64,000 nucleotides of DNA from UBA2784 sp964494625. GTDB taxonomy: Bacteria > Pseudomonadota > Alphaproteobacteria > Micropepsales > Micropepsaceae. Below, one piece after another: positions 50,327 to 59,978 of this stretch. A model generated the notes under the pieces. That model was not told where the DNA came from and ran no database searches. It was given only the letters and a program-made list of their open reading frames with translations. The stretch is from positions 519,218-583,217 of the forward strand of contig CAZBRT010000003.1 of assembly GCA_964494625.1 (NCBI GenBank), given 5' to 3'. Each line of letters begins with the position of its first letter. Within the stretch, counting starts at the first letter, position 1. Made by a program: the position numbers and the translations under genes.

Positions 50327-51871
50327 ATGGCGGTGTTCAACGAGGGCTATGTCGTTGACGTCCAGTACATGCGGACCTTCTTCAAGGAACTGGCGCCTGC
50401 CTGGCTTGATTATGTCTGTCTGATCAACGGTGCCGAGCCACCTCCCGGCTCGATGCTGGGTCAGGGCGTGGGCGCAGGCTTTGCCTATTGCGACCTTGGC
50501 TGCGGCCCCGGCGTGACGACCAACCTCCTGGCTGCGGCCAACCCGGCGGGTGAGTTCCACGGCATCGATTTCAATCCGCAGCACATCGCCTTTGCCCGCA
50601 AGATCGCCAGCGAAGGCGCCGTCCGCAATGTGCAATTCCACGAAACGAATTTCGAGGATGCGCTGAAGCGGCAATGGCCCCAGTTCGACTACATCGTCCT
50701 GCACGGCGTCTATTCGTGGATCTCGCCGCGCAACAAGGCAAACGTGCTCCAGTTCGTGCAGCGCAACCTGAAGGCGGGGGGCGTGCTCTATGTCAGCTAC
50801 AACACCATGCCGGGATGGGCGGCGTTGTCGCCGTTCCAGAATTTTACCCAGGAATTCGGGTCGAAAATCCAGGGCGACAGCCTGAAAAAAGTGCGTGACG
50901 CAGTCGGGTTCTTCCAGTCGCTCAAGGACGCCAACGCCCAGGTCTTTGCGGCGAACGCCAACCTTGCGACACATCTGGAAGGCATCGACCGCAATGCGCC
51001 GGAATATCTGGCGCATGAGTATCTCAATCAGGACTGGCGGCCGATCTACTGCACCGAAATGATGAAGGATGCAGCGGGCGCGGGCCTCGCTTTTGTCGGC
51101 TCCGCGACGCTGATCGACAATCACTGGGCCTATATCCTGACCGAGGCGATGCGCGAGCAGGTGGTGAAGCTGCCGACGCGGGACTTGCGCGAGCTGGTCA
51201 AGGACTACTGCACCAATCAGGGTTTCCGCCGGGACGTGTTCATCCGTGGTGGGCAGGCCCTGACGCCGCAAGGACGGGAAGCAGCCCTGCAGCGCATGTC
51301 GTTTGCGCTTGAACTGCCCGCACCGCGCGTCCAGCTCAAGGCGCGCGTTCCGGTGGGCCAAATCGCCTATGACAACGAGTTTACGCAGGCGATTGTCGCG
51401 GCCCTGAGCGACAGCCCCAAGCCGCTGCGCGAGATCGTTGCGTTGCCTGCCCTTGCGGGCAAGGACGTCGGCGACGTCATCAAGAACCTTCAGGTACTGT
51501 GCGTTGCCGGTCAGGTTCGGCCTGTTGCCATGCCCGACATGGCAGCGCGCGAGTCGACGAAAGGACTCAGCAAGGCGATCCGCACGCGCGCCATCGGTCC
51601 CGAGCAGATCGGCCATTTGCCTTCTCCCTACGGCACCGCCTTTGCGGTGAACGGCATCGACCAGTTCCTGATCGACGTGCCCGCCAACACGGCCGAGACC
51701 GAAGCCGCCCAGTCGATCTATTCAAAACTTGATCCGGCCCGTCAAAAAATTGTCATGCAGGGCAAGCCGATTGATGAGCCAAGCGTCGCCATCAACCGGA
51801 TAACCGAGCAATTCCGCGATTTCCGGCAATTCCGGGCGCCATGGCTCAAAGGGCTCGGCGTCATAAACTGA
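50327..51871 (+). CDS. SAM methyltransferase with regulatory domain
   Basis: A 514-aa protein. The N-terminal class I methyltransferase domain has YCDLGCGPGVTTNLLAA (about residues 54-70) and FDYIVLHGVYSWI. The middle is a methyltransferase regulatory domain: NTMPGWAALSPF and a long helical region. The C-terminal part (about 400-514) is a PKHD/BON-unlike basic helical domain I do not recognise. The substrate may be a protein or a small molecule. ATG 50327 has GGGGAG upstream; a longer start exists. A hairpin precedes it. Confidence 0.85.
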   Translation: MAVFNEGYVVDVQYMRTFFKELAPAWLDYVCLINGAEPPPGSMLGQGVGAGFAYCDLGCGPGVTTNLLAAANPAGEFHGIDFNPQHIAFARKIASEGAVRNVQFHETNFEDALKRQWPQFDYIVLHGVYSWISPRNKANVLQFVQRNLKAGGVLYVSYNTMPGWAALSPFQNFTQEFGSKIQGDSLKKVRDAVGFFQSLKDANAQVFAANANLATHLEGIDRNAPEYLAHEYLNQDWRPIYCTEMMKDAAGAGLAFVGSATLIDNHWAYILTEAMREQVVKLPTRDLRELVKDYCTNQGFRRDVFIRGGQALTPQGREAALQRMSFALELPAPRVQLKARVPVGQIAYDNEFTQAIVAALSDSPKPLREIVALPALAGKDVGDVIKNLQVLCVAGQVRPVAMPDMAARESTKGLSKAIRTRAIGPEQIGHLPSPYGTAFAVNGIDQFLIDVPANTAETEAAQSIYSKLDPARQKIVMQGKPIDEPSVAINRITEQFRDFRQFRAPWLKGLGVIN

Positions 51872-52003
51872 GCGAAAATGGGGAGTGCCGACGAGGGCGG
51901 TCGGCAGCGCCAAATTAACCCTGCCGGATGCAAAACTGTCTGGTAGAGGGTGCATAACGGAGCCTGCTCCTTTGTGCCCCGGCGTCTGCATTTTCGGGCT
52001 GTC

Positions 52004-53098
52004 ATGACTCGCATCACGTTCCAACTTGGTTTGATCCTGGCGCTCGCCATCGGCGGCTATTATTTCGTCGGCTTTCTGGGCGGCGAGGGCGGCGGCGGTG
52101 GCGGGCAGCGTCGGCCCGGTCCGGTTGTCGGTGTCAGCACCGCCAGCGCGCAGACTTTCATCCAGACCATCGAGGCCATCGGCGACGCGCGCGCGAATGA
52201 AAGCGTGACGCTGACCTCAAAAGTGACCGACGCGATCCGGACCATCGCCTTCTCTGATGGCCAGATGGTGGCTGAGGGCGATGTTGTCGTCGAACTCGCC
52301 AGCGCCGAGCAGGGTGCTGACCTGATCGCCGCGCGTGCAGAGCTCGTGGAGGCACAAGCCAATTTTGACCGTGCCGTGGATCTGGTGCGGCGCGGCTCTG
52401 CCTCGCAGGCGCGGCTGGACGAAGCGACCTCGACGCGCGATGCCGCGCGCGGTCGGGTGCGGGCGCTGGAGGCGCGTCTTGGTGATCGCGTGATCCGCGC
52501 TCCCTTTGCCGGCGTGCTTGGCCTTCGCATGGTGAGCCCCGGCGAGCTGGTGCGGCCCGGCGATCCCATTGTGACGCTCGACGATGTTTCGGTCATCAAG
52601 GCCGACTTCAATGTTCCCGAGCGCTATTTGCCGCTGTTGCGCGACGGGCTTGCAATCGAGGCCTATGCCGCCGCATGGCCCGGCCGGGCGTTTGGTGGAA
52701 CGGTGATTTCGGTATCGTCGCGCGTCGATGTGGCAACCCGCAGCGTGACCGTGCGTGCCGAACTGCCCAATCCGGATGGGCTCTTGCGGCCCGGCATGCT
52801 GCTTGCGATCACGCTCGTTACGGAGAACCGCACTGCGCTTGCTGTGCCCGAGACCGCGATTGTACCCGTCGGCGATGTGCGCTTTGTCTTCGTTATTGAC
52901 AAGGACCTGATGGCGACGCGTGTCGAGGTGCGCACCGGCAGCCGCCATGGCGGCTTTGTCGAAATCGTCTCGGGCATCAGTGAAGGTGCAATTGTCGTGA
53001 GCGACGGCACGCACAAGGTCATTCCGGGCTTGGCCGTGCAACTTCCGGCGGAAGCCGGCGCAGGCAGCGCCACCACGGGAGGCGGGCAGCGCCCATGA
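52004..53098 (+). CDS. RND efflux periplasmic adaptor (HlyD/AcrA-like)
   Basis: A 364-aa membrane-fusion protein. There is an uncleaved N-terminal anchor (about residues 5-25), then a Gly-rich linker (EGGGGGGQRRPG), a lipoyl-like domain around VTDAIRTIAFSDGQMVAEGD, an alpha-helical hairpin (LVEAQANFDRAVDLVRRGSA) and a beta-barrel region (VIRAPFAGVLGLRMVSPGEL). It bridges the RND pump to an outer-membrane channel, which is not encoded here. It overlaps the pump gene by 4 bases. Confidence 0.92.
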   Translation: MTRITFQLGLILALAIGGYYFVGFLGGEGGGGGGQRRPGPVVGVSTASAQTFIQTIEAIGDARANESVTLTSKVTDAIRTIAFSDGQMVAEGDVVVELASAEQGADLIAARAELVEAQANFDRAVDLVRRGSASQARLDEATSTRDAARGRVRALEARLGDRVIRAPFAGVLGLRMVSPGELVRPGDPIVTLDDVSVIKADFNVPERYLPLLRDGLAIEAYAAAWPGRAFGGTVISVSSRVDVATRSVTVRAELPNPDGLLRPGMLLAITLVTENRTALAVPETAIVPVGDVRFVFVIDKDLMATRVEVRTGSRHGGFVEIVSGISEGAIVVSDGTHKVIPGLAVQLPAEAGAGSATTGGGQRP

Positions 53099-56000
53099 TC
53101 CTCTCGGACGTCTCGGTCAAGCGCCCGGTCTTTGCCTCGGTCATCAGCCTCTTGCTGGTTGCCTTCGGCGTGCTCGCCTTCACGAACCTTCCGCTGCGCG
53201 AGTTGCCCAATATTGACCCGCCGGTTGTCTCCATCGACACGCGATATCGCGGCGCGTCGTCTGCCGTCATCGAGAACCGGATCACCTCCATCATCGAAGA
53301 GCAGATCGCCGGGATCGAGGGCATCAAGACGATCACCTCAACCTCGCGTGATGGCAGGTCGCAGGTCACCATCGAGTTTGATCTTTCGCGCGACATCGAC
53401 GCGGCGGCCAACGACGTGCGCGACGCGGTCAATCGCGTTGCCGGCAGCCTGCCCGACGATTCCGAGCCGCCGGAAGTGACCAAGGCTGACGCCGACAGCG
53501 ACGTCATCATGTGGATCAATCTGGCAGACCCGAGCCTGACCAGCCTTGAACTGACCGATTTTGCCACGCGCTACATCCTTGATCGTCTTTCAGCTGTTCC
53601 GGGTGTTGCGCGTGTCAACATTTCAGGTGGCCAATCCTATGCGATGCGGATCTGGCTTGACCGCCGGGCGATGGCGGCGCGCGCCCTGACGGCAGGCGAC
53701 ATCGAGGCGGCGCTCAGGGCAAACAATGTCGAGTTGCCCGCAGGCCGCATCGAGGCGGATGCGCGCGACCTTTCGGTGCGTCTCGACCGCGTCTTCCAGA
53801 CGCCGGATGACTTCAGCGCCCTCAAAATCGGCGAGGGCGAAAATGGCGAGATCATCCGGCTGGGCGATGTCGCGCGGGTGGAACTCGGCGCGGTCAGCGA
53901 GAAGGTCATCTTCCGCGGCAACCAGCAGCCGCAGGTGGGGCTTGGCATTGTCAAGCAATCCACGGCCAATGCGATTGAAGTGACACGCGGCGCGCGCGCC
54001 GAGATTGCCCGCATCGTCGAAGGCCTGCCCGAGGGAATGGAACTGGTAGTCTCGTCGGACTCCTCGCTGTTTATCGAGGAAGCGATCAATCAGGTATATT
54101 GGGCGCTCGGCGAGGCCATGGTGATCGTGGTCCTCGTGATTTTCCTATTCCTCGGATCGTTCCGTGCGGCGATCATTCCCGCGGTCACGGTTCCGGTCTG
54201 CCTCATCGGCGCGTTCCTGGCCCTCAATGCCTTCGGGCTCTCGATCAATCTGCTCACCCTTCTGGCTCTGGTGCTCGCCATCGGCATTGTGGTGGATGAC
54301 AGCATCGTCGTGCTTGAAAACATCCAGCGCCGCATGATGCTGGGTGAGCCACCGCTGATCGCCGCCACGCGCGGTGCGTCGCAAGTGGCCTTTGCCGTCA
54401 TTGCGACAACGACCGTCCTGGTTGTCGTGTTTGTGCCCTTGCTGTTCCTCACCGGCAATGTCGGGCGTCTCTTCTCGGAATTGGCAATTGCCATTGCCTC
54501 GGCGGTTGCGATTTCAGGACTGGTCGCGCTCACGCTGACACCGATGATGTGCTCGAAGCTCTTGAAGCCCGCAATACACCAGCCGCGCTTTGCGCGCACC
54601 GTCCATGCCATCATCAAGCGGATCGAGAACGGCTATGTGCGCGTCCTGCGTCAGGTGATCCGCATGCCTTTGGTGGCGGCGGCGGCGGTGGGCGGCGTGA
54701 TTTTCGCCATCGCGACGCTCCTTTCGCTGGTGCCGTCCGAACTTGCGCCCAATGAAGACCGCGCTGCCATGTTCGTAAACATGCAGGGGCCGGAGGGCGG
54801 CACGTTCGAGCAGTCCGCAGTCAATATGGAGCGCATCGAAGCCATACTGATGAAGCTGGTCGAGCGGGGCGATGCCGCGCGCATCCTGGTGCGGGTGCCG
54901 GGCAGCTTCGGCTTCACCGAAGACTTCAACTCGGGCTTTGTCATCATCCCGCTGGTGCCGTGGGGCGAGCGCGAGAAGACGCAAGACCAGATCATCGGTG
55001 AGGTGACAGGCTGGCTGCAGGCGATCCCCGGCATGCGTGCGTTCGCCTCGGGCCGTCAGGGACTTGGCCAACGCGGTGGCCAGCCGGTGCAATTTGTGCT
55101 GGGCGGATCGGATACGGACGAGCTTCTGCGCTGGCGTGACCGCATTCTTGCGCGGGCGCGCGAAAACCCGCGGTTGATCAATGCTGATTCCGACCTGCGC
55201 GAGACCAAGCCGCTCCTGCGCGTGACCGTGAATCGCGAGCGGGCTGCCAGTCTCGATGTTTCGGTGTCCGCCATCGGGCAAACGCTCGAGACCATGCTGG
55301 GTTCACGCCGGGTGACGACATTCGTTGACCGCGGCGAGGAATACGACGTCATCCTGCAGGCCGAGGCTTCAGACCGTAGCTCCATCGACGATCTCAACAA
55401 CATCTTTGTCCGGTCCGGCAACGGCACGCTGGTCGCGATGTCCAATCTGGTGGATGTGCGCGAGACGGCGGGACCGACACAGCTCAACCGCTTCAACCGT
55501 CTGCGCTCCGTTACCATCAGCGCCGCATTGGCTGAAGGCTATACGCTGGGCGAAGCACTGCAATGGCTTGAAGATATTGCGCGCGAGGAGTTGCCGCCCA
55601 CAGCGCGCATCGACTATCGCGGCCAGTCCCGCGAATTGCGTGAGGCGAGCACGGAAATCTATATCACTTTCGCGCTGGCGCTGGTCGTCGTGTTTCTGGT
55701 CCTGTCAGCGCAATTCGAGAGCTTTGTCCATCCCGCTGTCATCATGCTGACGGTGCCGCTGGCGGTTGCGGGCGCGCTTTTCGGGCTCTGGTTGATCGAC
55801 TCTTCCCTCAACATCTACAGCCAGATCGGCATCGTCATCCTGATCGGCCTTGCGACCAAGAACGGCATCCTGATCGTCGAGTTCGCCAACCAGCTGCGCG
55901 ACGAGGGAAAGAACCATCTGGACGCGGTGATCGAGGCGGCTGCGATCCGCTTCCGCCCGATCATCATGACGTCGCTCTCGACCGCTTTCGGTGCATTGCC

Positions 56001-56235
56001 CCTCGTCATGGCGACAGGGGCGGGCGAGGCCTCCCGCGAGACCATAGGCATTGTCATCTTTGCCGGCGTCATCGGTGCCACGATCCTCACCCTGTTCATC
56101 GTGCCCGCAGCGTACACGCTGATCGCGCGATGGACCCGCAGCCCCGGCGCGATTGCAGCCGAAATGGAAGCGTGGGAACATGCCGAAAAGGCGCGCGGCA
56201 CATCGGGTGCGGGGTTGCGTCAGGATGGCGTATGA
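53095..56235 (+). CDS. RND efflux permease (HAE-1 family)
   Basis: A 1046-aa pump with 12 membrane segments and two large periplasmic loops. Key features are the N-terminal SVKRPVFASVISLLLVAFG, the proton-relay region GIVVDDSIVVLENIQRRM in helix 4, and LATKNGILIVEFANQLRD in helix 10. It exports drugs or solvents with the adaptor using proton motive force. It overlaps the adaptor start and the glycosyltransferase (ATGA), so the three form one coupled unit. No TolC-like gene is in the window. Confidence 0.95.
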   Translation: MILSDVSVKRPVFASVISLLLVAFGVLAFTNLPLRELPNIDPPVVSIDTRYRGASSAVIENRITSIIEEQIAGIEGIKTITSTSRDGRSQVTIEFDLSRDIDAAANDVRDAVNRVAGSLPDDSEPPEVTKADADSDVIMWINLADPSLTSLELTDFATRYILDRLSAVPGVARVNISGGQSYAMRIWLDRRAMAARALTAGDIEAALRANNVELPAGRIEADARDLSVRLDRVFQTPDDFSALKIGEGENGEIIRLGDVARVELGAVSEKVIFRGNQQPQVGLGIVKQSTANAIEVTRGARAEIARIVEGLPEGMELVVSSDSSLFIEEAINQVYWALGEAMVIVVLVIFLFLGSFRAAIIPAVTVPVCLIGAFLALNAFGLSINLLTLLALVLAIGIVVDDSIVVLENIQRRMMLGEPPLIAATRGASQVAFAVIATTTVLVVVFVPLLFLTGNVGRLFSELAIAIASAVAISGLVALTLTPMMCSKLLKPAIHQPRFARTVHAIIKRIENGYVRVLRQVIRMPLVAAAAVGGVIFAIATLLSLVPSELAPNEDRAAMFVNMQGPEGGTFEQSAVNMERIEAILMKLVERGDAARILVRVPGSFGFTEDFNSGFVIIPLVPWGEREKTQDQIIGEVTGWLQAIPGMRAFASGRQGLGQRGGQPVQFVLGGSDTDELLRWRDRILARARENPRLINADSDLRETKPLLRVTVNRERAASLDVSVSAIGQTLETMLGSRRVTTFVDRGEEYDVILQAEASDRSSIDDLNNIFVRSGNGTLVAMSNLVDVRETAGPTQLNRFNRLRSVTISAALAEGYTLGEALQWLEDIAREELPPTARIDYRGQSRELREASTEIYITFALALVVVFLVLSAQFESFVHPAVIMLTVPLAVAGALFGLWLIDSSLNIYSQIGIVILIGLATKNGILIVEFANQLRDEGKNHLDAVIEAAAIRFRPIIMTSLSTAFGALPLVMATGAGEASRETIGIVIFAGVIGATILTLFIVPAAYTLIARWTRSPGAIAAEMEAWEHAEKARGTSGAGLRQDGV

Positions 56236-57263
56236 GAATCCTCGTCGTTGACAATCTCCAGATCCGGAAATGGGGCGCGGCGAAAGTTGCGACCGACCGC
56301 AAGCTGGTCAACGGCTATGTGCGCAACAATTTCCGCACGCTGGAATTTTCTGACCGTGACGTTGCCGCGATGGAGGCGCCGCTGGGCTTGCGCGATCTTG
56401 GCCGCCGCGCCGCCAACCGCCGTCTGGTCGAGACTGCACGCAACTGGCAGCCCGACATGCTCCAGCTCGGCCATTGCGACATCATCCGCAACGAGACGCT
56501 GGCGGAAATCCGCAAGGCCGTGCCCGGCGCGCGCATTGCGTTCCGCAATGTTGATCCGCTGTTTGACCCTGAAAACGTTGCCAAGATCGACGCGCGCGCC
56601 GATCATGTGGACGCCATCTTCATCACCACGGGCGGCGAGAAGCTGAAGCGCTTCAAGCGCCCCGGCAATGTCGTGAGCTTCATCCCCAACCCTTGCGACC
56701 CCGCCATCGAGGACATGGACAACAGCGAGAAGCCTGCCGAAGGCTTTGAGCGTGATCTCGTTTTCTGCGGTGTCGGCAATCCCACCGACCCGCGTTTTGG
56801 GATGGTCAAGCGCCTGCATGATGCGCTTGACGGTGAACTGCGCTTCACCAGTTACGGCATGCACGGGCCGGGTGCGATCTGGGGACTTGCCTATGATCAG
56901 GTTCTGGCGGGCTCAAAGATGGCGCTTAACCTCAACCGCACCGAGGGCGATCATCTCTATTCGAGCGCGCGCATGTCCCAGCTGATGGGCAACGGGCTGC
57001 TGACCTTCATGGATGAAGCCTGCGGCTACCGGAAATTTTTCGGTGATGGCGAGGCGGGTTTCTTCCGCACTGAAGCGGAACTCGCCGCCAAAATCCGCAC
57101 GTTCCATGCTGACGATGCAATGCGCCGCTCGGTTGCCGCTGCCGGACGCCGCTTCTATCACACACATTTTTCGGGTGAGATGGTGGGGCGGTTCATCGTC
57201 GAGACGACGATGGGCACCGCCCTTACGCGGAACTATCCCTGGGCGGATGAAGTGCTGCGCTGA
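56232..57263 (+). CDS. Glycosyltransferase family protein
   Basis: A 343-aa protein of GT-B type. The C-terminal domain has GSKMALNLNRTEGDHLYSSARMSQLMGNGLLTFMDE, of which NRTEGDHLYSS and ARMSQLMGNG are the key parts. This matches the Glyco_trans_1_2-type nucleotide-sugar binding region. There is no membrane segment. It overlaps the RND pump by ATGA, which is unusual because glycosyltransferases are not part of efflux complexes. The acceptor is unknown, perhaps a surface glycan. Confidence 0.82.
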   Translation: MRILVVDNLQIRKWGAAKVATDRKLVNGYVRNNFRTLEFSDRDVAAMEAPLGLRDLGRRAANRRLVETARNWQPDMLQLGHCDIIRNETLAEIRKAVPGARIAFRNVDPLFDPENVAKIDARADHVDAIFITTGGEKLKRFKRPGNVVSFIPNPCDPAIEDMDNSEKPAEGFERDLVFCGVGNPTDPRFGMVKRLHDALDGELRFTSYGMHGPGAIWGLAYDQVLAGSKMALNLNRTEGDHLYSSARMSQLMGNGLLTFMDEACGYRKFFGDGEAGFFRTEAELAAKIRTFHADDAMRRSVAAAGRRFYHTHFSGEMVGRFIVETTMGTALTRNYPWADEVLR

Positions 57264-57266
57264 CAA

Positions 57267-57941
57267 TCAGGGCAGATTGTCAAACCTGATCTTGTCCGGG
57301 CTGACTGCGCCGCCTGAAATCACCATCGCCATCGCCTCATCCATCGTAAGATTGGTGGAGGTGAGCTTGTCCACCGGCACGATTTCAAGATAGCCGCTTG
57401 TCGGGTTGGGTGTCGTCGGCACATAGACGGCGGCCAGTTCGCGGCCCGTCCTTTCGTCCTGAAAGGTCTTCATCACAAGGCCGATGGCGCGCATGTCGGC
57501 ATTGGGAAAGTCGATCAGCACGACGCGCTGCACATTGTTCGGCTTGGTCTGCAGCGCCTTCAGGAGCTGCTTGGTCGAGCCATAGATCGTCTTGATGAAG
57601 GGGATGCGTCCGATCAGGCTTTCGAACCATGCGATCAGCCGGGCGCCGACAATCCATGTCGCCACGATGCCGAGGAAATAGAGCAGCAGGATCACCATGA
57701 AGACGGCGGTGATCGTCAGCGCCGCAGGCTCGTGCAGCAAATCGGCAAGGCCCGGAAAGGTGGGACGAATGGTATCGGCCATGCCGATGATCACGGGGCG
57801 ACCCCACCCGGAGAGCAGCGAGACCAGGAGGTCGATCACCAGATAGACGACATAGAGCGGAATGACGGTCAGGATGCCGGCAAGCAGGTTCTTGCGCAGG
57901 TCAAGGTGCGAGGCGGGTTTCTTGGGTGCGGGTTCGCTCAT
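57267..57941 (-). CDS. DUF502 membrane protein
   Basis: A 224-aa protein with two to three membrane segments: LLAGILTVIPLYVVYLVIDLL near residue 19 and a central ITAVFMVILLLYFLGIVATW. It is followed by the DUF502 signature RIPFIKTIYGSTKQLLKAL and VPTTPNPTSGYLEIVP. Function is not established; homologues are broadly distributed. A hairpin GACAATC/GATTGTC (57262-57281) spans the convergent 3' ends. Confidence 0.9.
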   Translation of the reverse strand: MSEPAPKKPASHLDLRKNLLAGILTVIPLYVVYLVIDLLVSLLSGWGRPVIIGMADTIRPTFPGLADLLHEPAALTITAVFMVILLLYFLGIVATWIVGARLIAWFESLIGRIPFIKTIYGSTKQLLKALQTKPNNVQRVVLIDFPNADMRAIGLVMKTFQDERTGRELAAVYVPTTPNPTSGYLEIVPVDKLTSTNLTMDEAMAMVISGGAVSPDKIRFDNLP

Positions 57942-58121
57942 GCGGGGCAGGCCTGGAATCGTCCGTGTCTGTTTCCAAGTGTGCGGGGACCTTAGGCGCC
58001 ACGATCACGCTATCGCAAGGGGCATGGGCCCATGTGTCGTCCGAAAAGGGCTGGAAAATGGCCCCTGTTCCGATATGGTCCGCGCGCGCCAAAGCCCGGC
58101 TGCCTTTGCTGATCGAACACC

Positions 58122-59846
58122 ATGACCCGCGTCCTCATCACCAGCGCCTTGCCGTATGTCAACGGCGTCAAGCATCTCGGCAATCTTGTCGGGTCGATGT
58201 TGCCGGCGGATGTTTTCGCGCGCTATCAGCGGCTGAAGCTGGGGCCAGAGAACGTGCTTGCTGTCTGCGCAACGGACGAGCACGGCGCGCCGGCCGAGAT
58301 CGCGGCCCTTGAAGAGGGGATGCCGGTCGCCGCCTATTGCACCAAATGGCACGAAGTGCAGAAGAGGCTGGGCGAGGGGTTCCTGCTCTCGTTCGACATT
58401 TTTGGCCGCTCATCGTCGCCGCAAAACCACGAGCTGACGCGCGAGTTCGCGCGCACGCTCTGGAAGAACGGATTTCTGGAAGTGCGCACGACGCGGCAGG
58501 TTTACAGCCATGCCGACAAGCGCTTCCTGCAGGACCGGTTTGTCATCGGCACCTGTCCGCATTGCGGCTATGACCGCGCGCGCGGCGACCAGTGCGAGAA
58601 TTGCACGCGCGTGCTTGATCCGACCGATCTGATCTCGCCGCGCTCGGCCCTGTCGGGCTCGCCCGATATCGAGGTGCGTGACACGCAGCATCTTTTCCTC
58701 AAACAGTCCGGCTTTTCCGACCGGCTTCGGGCGTGGATCAAGTCCAACGAGGCGCGATGGTCACCGCTGGTCACGTCGATTGCCTTCAAATGGCTGGATG
58801 AGGGATTGCGCGACCGGGGCATCACGCGCGATCTCGAGTGGGGCGTGCCCGTACCGGATGACATCGCGGACGGCGCCCTCAAGGGAAAAGTCTTCTATGT
58901 CTGGTTCGACGCGCCGATCGAATATATCGGGGCGACGCGCGAATGGGCGGAGGAGCGTGGAACACCCGATGCATGGAAGCGCTGGTGGCGCCTGCCTGCG
59001 GCATCCGATGTCACCTATGTTCAGTTCATGGGCAAGGACAACGTGCCGTTCCATACGGTCGGGTTTCCTGTGACCGTGCTCGGCGCCAATGAAGGCGAAG
59101 CGCATCCGTGGAAACTTGTCGATGCCATCAAGGGCTTCAATTGGCTCAATTTTGACGGCGGCAAGTTCTCCACCTCGCAAAAGCGCGGCGTCTTCATGGA
59201 TCAGGCGCTGGAGCTTCTGCCTGCCGATTTGTGGCGCTGGTACCTGATGGCGAATGCGCCGGAGAGCTCGGACGCGAATTTCACCTGGGAACATTTCGCG
59301 GGAACGGTGAACAAGGACCTTGCGGATGTGCTGGGCAATTTTGTCAACCGCATCCTCAAATTCGCAACCGCGCGCTTTGAGGGCAAGGTTCCGGAGGAGG
59401 GCGCTGACGGCCCCGCCGAGCGCGAGCTTGCGGCGCGCCTGCAGGAATTGCTCGCGTCCTATTCAGCCAATATGGACGGCATGCATTTCCGCAAGGCGTG
59501 CGCCGACCTTCGCGCGATCTGGGTTGCGGGAAACGAATATGTGACGCTGGCCGCGCCATGGACGCTCATCAAGACGGACCGGGCGGCAGCGGCAACAGCG
59601 GTACGCACCGGCATCAATCTTGTGCGCCTGATCGCGCATTTGTCCGCGCCGTTCATCCCGGCGATGTCGCAGGCAATCATTCAGGCACTGCGGGTTCCGG
59701 GTGCGTCGTGGCGCTGGACGCAGGATGTCGCCGCCGAGCTTGCTGCGCTGCCGCCGGGACATGTGTTTGACGTGCCGCCGGTCCTTGTCCGGAAAATCGA
59801 GGATGCGGAAGTTGCAGCCTGGCAGCAGCGCTTTGGCGGAATCTGA
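58122..59846 (+). CDS. metG: Methionyl-tRNA synthetase
   Basis: A 574-aa class I synthetase that charges tRNA-Met. The N-terminal ALPYVNGVKHLGN holds the HIGH-like site HLGN. A zinc-knuckle region CPHCGYDRARGDQCENC follows. The KMSKS loop is KFSTSQKRG, with serine-threonine-serine in place of the usual SKS. The anticodon domain ends at residue 574 without a tRNA-binding C-terminal domain. The ALPYVNGVKHLGN and KFSTS forms are closer to eukaryotic/plant-type MetRS than to the usual alphaproteobacterial type. There is no tatD neighbour, unlike many metG genes. Confidence 0.96.
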   Translation: MTRVLITSALPYVNGVKHLGNLVGSMLPADVFARYQRLKLGPENVLAVCATDEHGAPAEIAALEEGMPVAAYCTKWHEVQKRLGEGFLLSFDIFGRSSSPQNHELTREFARTLWKNGFLEVRTTRQVYSHADKRFLQDRFVIGTCPHCGYDRARGDQCENCTRVLDPTDLISPRSALSGSPDIEVRDTQHLFLKQSGFSDRLRAWIKSNEARWSPLVTSIAFKWLDEGLRDRGITRDLEWGVPVPDDIADGALKGKVFYVWFDAPIEYIGATREWAEERGTPDAWKRWWRLPAASDVTYVQFMGKDNVPFHTVGFPVTVLGANEGEAHPWKLVDAIKGFNWLNFDGGKFSTSQKRGVFMDQALELLPADLWRWYLMANAPESSDANFTWEHFAGTVNKDLADVLGNFVNRILKFATARFEGKVPEEGADGPAERELAARLQELLASYSANMDGMHFRKACADLRAIWVAGNEYVTLAAPWTLIKTDRAAAATAVRTGINLVRLIAHLSAPFIPAMSQAIIQALRVPGASWRWTQDVAAELAALPPGHVFDVPPVLVRKIEDAEVAAWQQRFGGI

Positions 59847-59978
59847 GGGACGGCGCCGTTTTTCAGCGCAAGTCCTGTGGCGCGGTCGCAACGGTTTTGG
59901 CTGCCGCGCATGTTGCCCGGCGGGCCAAGTGCCGCCACACTCATTCCGAATCCGTGGCGAAGCAGTCGGGGCGCTTCG

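Noticed and set aside
50240..51616. Minus-strand open frame of 458 codons over the methyltransferase
   Set aside because: It is antisense to a protein with clear SAM motifs, and its own translation has biased composition.
57262..57281. Hairpin GACAATC/GATTGTC as a terminator between convergent genes
   Set aside because: The stem is only 7 bp of mixed composition, overlaps both coding ends and has no T run.
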